Origin: Roseibacillus persicicus
GTDB lineage: Bacteria; Verrucomicrobiota; Verrucomicrobiia; Verrucomicrobiales; Akkermansiaceae
Length of the DNA: 64,000 nt
Direction: 5' to 3'
Assembly: GCF_014651675.1 (NCBI RefSeq)
Contig: NZ_BMXI01000010.1
Location: 166,600 to 230,599 of the forward strand
This document shows, piece by piece, positions 57,727-64,000 of the stretch. The notes under the pieces are model-generated. The model saw only the letters and a program-made list of their open reading frames with translations, did not search any database and was not told the origin of the DNA. The number at the start of each line of letters is the position of its first letter. Position 1 is the stretch's first letter. The translations under genes were made by a program, and so were the position numbers.

Positions 57727-59472
57727 TTAAGGCTGGATCGTCACGCGGTCACCGAGTTCGGTCTCTTTCCAAAAGAATTGGGCGGTGGAGCGAGGGAGGC
57801 GGATGCAACCGTGGGAGGCAAAGCGGGAATAGGTATTACCCTCATGGAAACCGATGGCCTTGCAGGAAAAGCGTTGGAAATAGGGCATGGGGGCCTCGTC
57901 GTAGATGTTTGAGCGCTTGTGCCGGGTCTTGTCCGTAATGACGAATTCCCCGGTATCGGTGCGAAAGCCCCTCATCCCGGAGGAGATGCGCGAGGTCTTC
58001 ATCACCTTGCCGTTCTTGTAGTAGGTGACTTTCTGCTCCGAGAGATCGATGACGAATTTGCGCACCTGATCCTCGTCGCGATAGGACACCCCGATGAGCA
58101 ACTGCTGCATTTTCACATCACCATTCGCGGCCGCCATTTGGATGGGGTAGACGCCCTTGGTGGTGCCGGCGAAGCGGTCCATGCCCAGTTCCAGAAGCAG
58201 CTCGGTGACCGGGAGGTTCCTGAGCATGACGGCAGCCATCAGGGGATTGAGTCCAGTCTCGTTGCGGCAATACCAATCGAAGAGTCCCTTGCGCTCGAAC
58301 AGGTCGCGAAATTCTTCGCTCACCGGGTCAGCCATCACCACGTCGAGGTTGGGCCGATTGTCGTGGCGGAGGAGGGCCGTGATGGCCTCATCGTTTCGGT
58401 GGGCGAGGGCGTAGAACAGTGCGGGCTGTCCCTCGTTGCAGAACTGGTTGGCATCCGCTCCTGCGGAAAGAAGGGCCGTCAGGAGTGCGGGCTTGTTCTG
58501 ACGGATGGCGTAGAGGAGGGGAGTTTCGCCGCGAGGCCCGACTTCTTCCACGGGCGAACCTTTGCCCAACAGGTTCTCGATCGCGGCCACGTTGTTGTGC
58601 TGGATGGCGAGCCACAGGCAGTCGGAGACGTCGGTCACCCTTGGCAGGATGAGCTCCAAGCCCGGGCGGAAATCACTTTCCAGGGCCGCTTGAATCGGGC
58701 GTTGGCCCTTGCTGTTGGCTTTCTCCGGATCAGCTCCGGAGACCAGCAGGGTCGCGAGGACGCGGGCTGCGGCCGAGGGCTTGAGCTTCCAGTCCTGATG
58801 CTTGTCCAGCACCGCGGAGAGAGCGGGCTCTCCGAAAATGAGTCCATTGGGGTCGGCTCCTCGCTCAATCAGTTGGCACGCCAGCTCGGGTTGTCCGCTT
58901 TGCAGGGCCAGCGCGAGAGAGCTCTGGCCTTCCAAGTCCGGGGAATCAGGATTGGCTCCATGACGAAGCAGGAAAGACATGTCTCCCTGGCGTTTGGCGT
59001 GGTGGTAGCCCGGGAGAGCGAGTTCACCATTGGGGAGGGTGAAGTTGGGGCTCGCTCCTTCTTCAATGAACTTGGTGGCGATTTCGTGAAAACCCCGGTC
59101 CAGCGCGAGGGAAAGCGGGGTGTTGCCCTCTTGGTCGCGGGCATCCAGATCGTAGCCTTCCTCGCGCAGCAGGGGCAGGGCCGAGATGTGTCCGCCATCC
59201 AATGCCAGATGGAGGGCGGTACGCCCCTTGTCATCCGGGGTGTTGAAGTCGCATTGAGCCCGCGCGAGGACTTTGAGGAGGGCGCGGTCGCCCGCGGCGG
59301 CTGCCTGACGAACGCTGGCCGCAGTGGGAGGGATTGAGCGCTTCTCGAGCTCGCGCAAGGCCACCTGGGGATCGGCGAAAAACCCCTTCTTATAGAGATA
59401 TCCCCCTACGGTTCCGGCTAGGAGGAGGAAGAAGAGGCAGAAGATGAGTGAAGTCTTGAAAAAGCGCATCAT
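57727..59472 (-). CDS. Membrane-anchored ankyrin-repeat protein with C-terminal L,D-transpeptidase (YkuD) domain
   Basis: 581 residues from the ATG at 59472 (MMRFFKTSLIFCLFFLLLAG), 17 codons inside a longer frame. One N-terminal membrane anchor; from about 50 to 420 ten or so ankyrin repeats (DDKGRTALHLALDGGHISAL, DQEGNTPLSLALDRGFHEIA, GPRGETPLLYAIRQNKPALL); from about 450 a YkuD domain (KFVIDLSEQKVTYYKNGKVM) with catalytic SHGCIRLPRS. The Cys and preceding His of the active site are present, so it could make 3-3 crosslinks or attach proteins to peptidoglycan. The fusion with ankyrin repeats is uncommon. Divergent from the sigma factor gene. Confidence 0.88.
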   Translation of the reverse strand: MMRFFKTSLIFCLFFLLLAGTVGGYLYKKGFFADPQVALRELEKRSIPPTAASVRQAAAAGDRALLKVLARAQCDFNTPDDKGRTALHLALDGGHISALPLLREEGYDLDARDQEGNTPLSLALDRGFHEIATKFIEEGASPNFTLPNGELALPGYHHAKRQGDMSFLLRHGANPDSPDLEGQSSLALALQSGQPELACQLIERGADPNGLIFGEPALSAVLDKHQDWKLKPSAAARVLATLLVSGADPEKANSKGQRPIQAALESDFRPGLELILPRVTDVSDCLWLAIQHNNVAAIENLLGKGSPVEEVGPRGETPLLYAIRQNKPALLTALLSAGADANQFCNEGQPALFYALAHRNDEAITALLRHDNRPNLDVVMADPVSEEFRDLFERKGLFDWYCRNETGLNPLMAAVMLRNLPVTELLLELGMDRFAGTTKGVYPIQMAAANGDVKMQQLLIGVSYRDEDQVRKFVIDLSEQKVTYYKNGKVMKTSRISSGMRGFRTDTGEFVITDKTRHKRSNIYDEAPMPYFQRFSCKAIGFHEGNTYSRFASHGCIRLPRSTAQFFWKETELGDRVTIQP

Positions 59473-59600
59473 GGGGGTGCGAATTGGGGCTTGGCTCAGG
59501 GAAAGATACCCAAAGAGGGTCAAACAGTCACCTTTCTTTGCGTTCTGAAGCGACTTACGGATTGGTTTCTGGTCCGGAAAACGCTACGACCTCCCTCAGG

Positions 59601-60200
59601 ATGTCCGCGCCAGAAACTAGGGTCAGCTTGATCAGACGAGTGCGCGATGTGCACGACGAGGGAGCTTGGACCGAGTTCGTATCTCTTTATACCCCTGTTG
59701 TTTACGCGTTCGCGCGAAGTCGGGGGATTCGGGAGGCCGATGCTGAAGACATCACGCAAGAGGTCTTTCGCTCCTTGGCCAAAGCCTTGCCCAAGTTTCA
59801 GCTCGACCAGACCATCGGCACCTTCCGCAACTGGCTGTTCACCGTGACGCGTTCCAAGCTAAACAATCATTTGGTGAAATCGCGGAAAATCCCGGTCCCG
59901 ACCGAAAATCTCCCGGATCAGGGTGATGTCTCGGACTGGGAGAATCTCTATATGAAAGAACTTTTCCGGCACGCCTGCGAGCGGGTGGAAGAGGTGGTGG
60001 AGAAATCCAGTTGGCAGGCCTTTTGGCGCACTGCGGTTGATTTGGAAGCTCCGGAAAAAGTAGCGGCCGAGCTGGAACTGTCGGTGGCAAATGTCTACCA
60101 GAAGCGCTCCCGGGTAGCAGCCCGCCTGCGCGAAGCCATTCGATTGGCCGATGATGAAGTTTTGTCAGGAAAGGGGCAGGGAGCCGGTATACCAATTTGA
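59601..60200 (+). CDS. ECF-type RNA polymerase sigma factor
   Basis: 199 residues from the ATG at 59601 (MSAPETRVSLIRRVRDVHDE); an earlier frame to 59484 overlaps the divergent gene's promoter. Region 2: AWTEFVSLYTPVVYAFARSR, DAEDITQEVFRSLAK, FRNWLFTVTRSKLNNH; region 4: APEKVAAELELSVANVYQKR then SRVAARL. The downstream Ser/Thr kinase starts 5 bases after its stop. ECF sigma factors partnered with a membrane Ser/Thr kinase are a known PVC/actinobacterial theme in which phosphorylation, not an anti-sigma factor, controls activity. Confidence 0.9.
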   Translation: MSAPETRVSLIRRVRDVHDEGAWTEFVSLYTPVVYAFARSRGIREADAEDITQEVFRSLAKALPKFQLDQTIGTFRNWLFTVTRSKLNNHLVKSRKIPVPTENLPDQGDVSDWENLYMKELFRHACERVEEVVEKSSWQAFWRTAVDLEAPEKVAAELELSVANVYQKRSRVAARLREAIRLADDEVLSGKGQGAGIPI

Positions 60201-60205
60201 TTGAG

Positions 60206-62284
60206 ATGAGTGATCCGTTGATAGATTTGGGACCCTTCCTTGAGCAAGCGAGGAAGAATAGCCGGGAGTTCCTCCCTCCCGATTATCTGACGGTGAGGTT
60301 GATTAGCGCTCGGGGGGGAGCTCTGGAGCCCGCCGTATCCCCATTGCCCGAAGCCGAGGAACTGCCCCGTCATTTTGGCCCCTACATCTTGGAGGCAATT
60401 CTGGGTCGGGGTGGGGCCGGGACGGTCTATCGGGGGTATGACCCCGAATTGGAGCGATTGGTTGCGATTAAGATTCTCGACACCCGCCTGGCGATGGAGC
60501 GCGATGCGGGGGTGCGCTTTCTGAGGGAAGCGCGTGCGATGGCGAAGCTGGCGGATGACAATTTGATGCCCCTGCTCGCCGTGCATCAGGACACACCGGC
60601 TCCGTGTTTCACCATGCCGCTGCTGGCGGGCGAGACTCTACAGGATCGGATTGAACGTCTGGGGCCCTTGTCTGTTACGGAAACCATCACCTTGGCTATG
60701 CAGGTCGGTCAGGGCTTGGCGACCGCGCATGAGGCGGACCTCGTCCATCGGGATCTAAAGCCTTCCAATATTTTTCTAGAGGAAATCGAGGGGGGAACCC
60801 GTGCCCGGCTGATGGATTTCGGGCTCGTCAAGTCTCGGGAAGATTTCGCGATGACTCGGGAAGGCGAATTTGCCGGGACGCCAGCCTTCATGGCTCCCGA
60901 GCAGATTGATGGATTGGTGTTGGATGGCCGCGCCGACCTCTATGGATTGGGAGCGACTCTCTTCATGGCATTGACCGGGAAGCCACCATTCGAGGCGAGA
61001 ACGCTCACGGCCACACTGAAGCGGGCGGCGGTGGAAGAGGCACCTGCACTCTCACCGCTCGTGCCCGATGTGCCCTCATGGTTCGCCGCCCTCGTGGCTG
61101 ATTTGTTGGAAAAGGATCCCGAGAAGAGGCCGCAGAGCGCGCATTCAGTCCTTTCGCGACTCAGGGAGCGCAAGAGCAAGGCCACATCCACCGGGCTCTT
61201 GGCACAGAATCGATGGTTGATAGCGGCTGGTTGTGCGGCGGTCGGTCTATCGGTTTTGCTTTGGTGGACGGCTTCGATTTTTGGGGTGTTTGAACCGCAG
61301 GAGGAGTTCGCCTTTGACACCGCGCTCTCGTCCCTCAAGTCCGGTGACGAGTGGCAAGTGCCCGCCGGCACCCATGTGGTGGAAAGCCTCGATCTCGGTG
61401 GCAAAGATTTGCGGGTGGTAGGATCGCCGGAAGGAACGCGGCTGGTCTTTATCAATCTCACAGAGGCCGCCTTTCGCAATGCGGGCAACTTGGAGCTCGA
61501 AAACCTGACCATCGATTGTAGCCGGGCAGGGGAGGGGGAAAGTACTTCCCTAGTAGAGAGCTCCGGCTCGGCGGTCACCCTGGTGAATTGCCGAATCGAT
61601 CAAAGAAAGTCCTCCGGCAACTTCCCCGACCGGATGACCCTCATCGAAGTCCCGGCTGACTCCCAGACCACGATCAAGGGGTGCGAGATTTATACCTTTC
61701 AGTCGATCACCTGGCAGATGCGGGGGGGAGCCAACCTGTTGGTGGAGGATTCGCTGGTGGTTTCGCCAGGCCTGACTTTTTCCAACACCGAGCTCCAGAG
61801 CTCCGGGGAGATCGTGATTCGGAGGTCAACTTGCATCAATCAAATCGGGTTTTCCCATCTGGTGGCAGTCGAAGGTTCACCCCCGATTCATCTGCGCTGC
61901 GAGGACTCCATTTTCGAATCGAGTCACGCCCTGATTTGGTTGCCACTGGGCACGGAGGAGACTTTGCGGGGAGGAATCGATTATGAGGGACGCAAGCTCC
62001 TCCTCATGTTGGACCGGGGAATCGTGAACACTGGAGCGCGTCCCCGGATCAAGGCACGCCGGCTGGGTATTCTCGATTCCTGGCACAAGTCGGATTGGAA
62101 CGACTTTTGGTCCGACCAGCAAGAAGACGTGCGCCTTGTAGAGGGGTCCCTCATCGAGCGAGCCAAGGCTAGCGAACGGGCCACCAAAGAGATGAATGCT
62201 TTTCTACTGAATGTTCCGGACGGGAGCGGGCACCTGGGAATCGACCCCAAGGAAGTGGGCCCTCGGCTGAGTGCTTCAAAGTGA
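60206..62284 (+). CDS. Membrane Ser/Thr protein kinase with extracytoplasmic beta-helix-like domain
   Basis: 692 residues from the ATG at 60206 (a TTG at 60197 is possible). Kinase domain about 50-330: glycine loop LGRGGAGTVYRG, VAIKIL (Lys), HRDLKPSN, DFGLVKS and GTPAFMAPEQ. One membrane helix (WLIAAGCAAVGLSVLLWW, about 335-352). The outer 340 residues are short beta rungs (NAGNLELENLTIDCSRAG, SSGSAVTLVNCRIDQRKSSG, IVIRRSTCINQIGFSHLVAV) resembling a pectate-lyase type beta-helix, so it may sense or bind an extracellular glycan. Its first target is presumably the sigma factor encoded just upstream. Its last 9 bases overlap the convergent phosphatase gene. Confidence 0.9.
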   Translation: MSDPLIDLGPFLEQARKNSREFLPPDYLTVRLISARGGALEPAVSPLPEAEELPRHFGPYILEAILGRGGAGTVYRGYDPELERLVAIKILDTRLAMERDAGVRFLREARAMAKLADDNLMPLLAVHQDTPAPCFTMPLLAGETLQDRIERLGPLSVTETITLAMQVGQGLATAHEADLVHRDLKPSNIFLEEIEGGTRARLMDFGLVKSREDFAMTREGEFAGTPAFMAPEQIDGLVLDGRADLYGLGATLFMALTGKPPFEARTLTATLKRAAVEEAPALSPLVPDVPSWFAALVADLLEKDPEKRPQSAHSVLSRLRERKSKATSTGLLAQNRWLIAAGCAAVGLSVLLWWTASIFGVFEPQEEFAFDTALSSLKSGDEWQVPAGTHVVESLDLGGKDLRVVGSPEGTRLVFINLTEAAFRNAGNLELENLTIDCSRAGEGESTSLVESSGSAVTLVNCRIDQRKSSGNFPDRMTLIEVPADSQTTIKGCEIYTFQSITWQMRGGANLLVEDSLVVSPGLTFSNTELQSSGEIVIRRSTCINQIGFSHLVAVEGSPPIHLRCEDSIFESSHALIWLPLGTEETLRGGIDYEGRKLLLMLDRGIVNTGARPRIKARRLGILDSWHKSDWNDFWSDQQEDVRLVEGSLIERAKASERATKEMNAFLLNVPDGSGHLGIDPKEVGPRLSASK

Positions 62285-62722
62285 TTCGCTCAGACCTTCG
62301 GCATAGGCCTTGAAGACGAGGGTGATTTGATCGCGAATGCGTCGAAACTCGGCGAGCTTTTCCTCTTGGGTGCCGACGGCGTGAGCCGGGTCATCGAAGC
62401 CCCAGTGGTGGCGGTGGACCTGGCCGGGGAAGAGGGGGCAGGTTTCCGCCGCATCGCCGCAAACCGTAATCACGGTGTCGACGCCATGCTCCAGAAACTC
62501 GTTCCAGCTCTTCGAGGTGTGATCCGTTAGATCATAGCCAGTCTCAGCCATCACTTGAATGGCTAGAGGATGAACTTCACCTGAAGGGTGCGAGCCTGCG
62601 CTTGAGACTTGGGCGAGCTTTCCCAGTTCCTTCTTGAGCACCGCCTCGGCCATGTGGCTGCGACAGGAATTGCCGGTGCAAAGAATGAGGATGTGGCGGC
62701 GATGTTTTTCGGGAAGAGTCAT
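62276..62722 (-). CDS. Low-molecular-weight phosphatase / thioredoxin-type arsenate reductase
   Basis: 148 residues. N-terminal P-loop ILCTGNSCRSHMAE with nucleophile Cys and Arg, then SSAGSHPSGEVHPLAIQVMA, and the resolving region VITVCGDAAETCPLFPG with the two further Cys expected for the thioredoxin-coupled ArsC type (Cys triad), and FDDPAHAVGTQEEKLAEFRR. Reduces arsenate to arsenite, or acts as a protein tyrosine phosphatase; the Cys pair favours arsenate reductase. No other ars genes in the window. Confidence 0.85.
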   Translation of the reverse strand: MTLPEKHRRHILILCTGNSCRSHMAEAVLKKELGKLAQVSSAGSHPSGEVHPLAIQVMAETGYDLTDHTSKSWNEFLEHGVDTVITVCGDAAETCPLFPGQVHRHHWGFDDPAHAVGTQEEKLAEFRRIRDQITLVFKAYAEGLSESL

Positions 62723-62853
62723 ACTGTATTCTCATGCCTCCACCCCCGCTCGCAAAGAGTAGAATGAGCCTCTCCCGTCATGATTCTGTCACTTGAGAGG
62801 TCTTGCCAAACTCATCAAAAGTCCCGGCGCAATCCTTTCTGCGGAAATCGTAA

Positions 62854-62991
62854 TCAATGCGAACCGCAACTCGCGCAGCTGGTTCGGTTGCACACTGGGG
62901 AAGAGGTGTCCAAGGCGTTTCCAGAAGTTCGGGCGCAAGAAGCGAGTGCAAGAGTAGCAGCGGCGGCAAAAGCGATGAGAATGGTTTTCAT
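62854..62991 (-). CDS. Tiny Cys-rich lipoprotein
   Basis: 45 residues: MKTILIAFAAAATLALASCA with lipobox LASC, then RTSGNALDTSSPVCNRTSCA SCGSH with three more Cys. The mature part is only 27 residues. The length fits a lipid-anchored micro-peptide. An upstream ATG at 63099 gives 36 extra residues that do not look like a signal sequence, so the 62991 start is preferred. No family recognised; it could also be chance, but the signal and lipobox are well formed. Confidence 0.5.
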   Translation of the reverse strand: MKTILIAFAAAATLALASCARTSGNALDTSSPVCNRTSCASCGSH

Positions 62992-63585
62992 AAGTATAGA
63001 CTGTCCGAATGGAATTGAGATTCCAAGCTGACTCCTCTGGGAGCCTTTGTGAACCAATTTATTCCCAGGAAGTTGAAGCTGATCCCAGCGATAGCTCATT
63101 CGGGTTGCTATCGTCTCGGGGAAAAGGGGAAGTCTCAGAAAAAGGCGGGCTCGATGTTCTACAAATTCATGGCTCTAGCCGGAGAGAGGTACGTCGTCCA
63201 CTAACCGGTCTTTCACACTAGAGAAGCTCTCATCTGGCATTTGGGAAAAAGCGCGGAGCGAGAGAGTGAGTCGACCATCAGCAGTGAGACTTCCAGAGAT
63301 GTGCTTGTTTCCACCATTGGTTTGTTAGACTCCGACGCCTCTTATGAATTTTGAAAATCTCGCGCCGTGGTAAGTTGATTTTTGAGAGGGGAGAGGGCAT
63401 CACTGGGGTTCCGTGCGCCAGTGGTTCGTTTCGGTCCAAAGCGATGTTTCTATCTGTGGAAGAAAGAGTTCCTCTTCTTCATCCCCGAATTCAAACTGCC
63501 GATCTGCGAAACGATTGGTCACATGATCAATCGCCGGGGAATGATGAGCATCCTTCCGAGGAGAGCCAGCGGGGTTGAGCCATGA

Positions 63586-63774
63586 GGGGCGCTTGAAAGG
63601 GAGAATTCGACGGAGCGCGGCTTTCTCAATAATTTGTCTGTCCAGTTAGTCGTGAAGCCCAAATTGCTGGGGGTGGGGACTCTTGATTTCGACAAAATTG
63701 ATTCCGTCTACGAGCGAGCTCAGCCCGCTATCGACCAGTTCGAAGAGGAACTTGGTCGCTTGCTCGAACTCTAA
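63586..63774 (+). pseudogene. Possible 3' remnant of a protein gene
   Basis: An open frame without an ATG reads ...GFLNNLSVQLVVKPKLLGVG then TLDFDKIDSVYERAQPAIDQ and FEEELGRLLEL before a TAA at 63772-63774. The amphipathic, coding-like composition suggests the end of a former gene whose 5' part is lost; TTG at 63634 or GTG at 63652 could start a short protein instead. No family recognised. Confidence 0.35.
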
Positions 63775-63782
63775 GGCTCGCG

Positions 63783-63893
63783 GCAATAGGCTAAGGGGAA
63801 AAAGAGAATGTTCAGAGGCGTGGACTGACCCCTTTTTTTCCCCTGCAATAGGCTAAGGGGAAAAAGAGAATGTTCAGAGGCGTGGACTGACCC
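63783..63893. repeat. Two-copy direct repeat, 62-bp period
   Basis: A 49-bp unit beginning GCAATAGGCTAAGGGGAAAA and ending GGCGTGGACTGACCC occurs identically at 63783-63831 and 63845-63893, separated by a T/C-rich spacer. AGGGGAAAAA within the unit can pair with TTTTTCCCCT of the spacer. Confidence 0.9.
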
Positions 63894-64000
63894 GAATGGC
63901 ACTGCATTAAGCCACATTTCGTTGATTTTTAGGGACGGAAAGCTGGTCACGAAAACGTAGTTTTTGTGTGAATAATAACCCGCTTCTGACCAACTTTCCG

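Larger units (their letters stand above)
62992..64000. other. About 1 kb without an intact gene
   Basis: Short frames only, lacking clear starts or domain patterns. A plus frame at 63382-63585 (67 residues) and the remnant at 63586-63774 are the best candidates. A 49-bp direct repeat pair occupies 63783-63893. The sequence after 63894 is A+T-richer and featureless to the window end. Confidence 0.6.

Noticed and set aside
63382..63585. 67-codon plus frame near the window end
   Set aside because: Some coding-like content (Phe, Ile, Lys) but no start context, domain or neighbours to support it; left as part of the gene-poor tail.
1..64000. CRISPR arrays, prophage structural genes, integrases, rRNA
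   Set aside because: None seen: no regularly spaced direct repeats, no phage or recombinase motifs, and no rRNA-like segments were noticed on either strand.

Overview
The window looks like chromosomal DNA of a member of the Verrucomicrobiota, probably marine. The evidence is a C-terminal sorting tail ending in four arginines (PEP-CTERM type), several very large secreted sulfatases and glycosidases with LamG and calcium-repeat modules, a DUF5107/TPR protein, an XylR-type AraC regulator, an ECF sigma factor paired with a membrane Ser/Thr kinase, and start sites that mostly lack a clear Shine-Dalgarno. The assignment rests on gene families only; no rRNA is present.

Region 1 (1-6505, + strand) is a nitrogen operon. 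It holds the end of a biotin-carrying carboxylase (very likely urea carboxylase), allophanate hydrolase, then ureC, ureE, ureF, ureG, ureD and a small secreted His-rich membrane protein, closed by a hairpin terminator. Two alternative urea-degrading routes therefore sit in one run, with atzF where ureB would normally precede ureC. A secreted alpha/beta-hydrolase follows.

Region 2 (7606-32908, - strand) is a polysaccharide-utilisation region. One block, transcribed from 22959 down, encodes a large TSP3-repeat protein, a PEP-CTERM protein and, after a terminator, five tightly packed genes (sulfatase, SGNH esterase, thioredoxin-fold protein, GH2-like glycosidase, sulfatase). A second block from 31504 encodes a sodium/solute symporter, a DUF5107/TPR protein and a second GH2-like enzyme, preceded by the XylR-type regulator. 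Four adjacent secreted proteins share an uncharacterised beta-rich module, and the two blocks share a putative operator (CAATTGTCG-N14-GTTGTC).

Region 3 (33126-44604, mostly - strand, bordered by tRNA-Asn at 44826-44900) is a defence/mobile island: an HNH nuclease and a type I restriction system in the order hsdR, small ORF, hsdS, RHH, GNAT, XRE, ImmA, a broken second hsdM, an ATPase, then hsdM. Its most striking feature is a family of about 60-bp palindromic (REP/BIME-like) repeats lying inside hsdM and hsdR, always read in the same frame without stops. In hsdR two of them enclose an in-frame REP-associated tyrosine (Y1) transposase whose HxH and Tyr residues are intact. The ATPase gene and hsdM each carry the same 47-bp inverted-repeat leader just upstream of the start codon.

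Region 4 (45066-62991) is mixed core and accessory: a KDG-kinase-like PfkB protein, a nucleoid-associated protein, an NHL beta-propeller, CorA, a DCC thiol oxidoreductase, an ABC-F ATPase, a beta-helix surface protein with GGA motifs, a DUF1080 protein, a hemolysin III homologue, an ankyrin/L,D-transpeptidase fusion, the sigma factor/Ser-Thr kinase pair, an arsenate-reductase-type phosphatase and a tiny lipoprotein. The last kilobase (62992-64000) carries no convincing intact gene, but has a gene remnant and a 62-bp tandem repeat.
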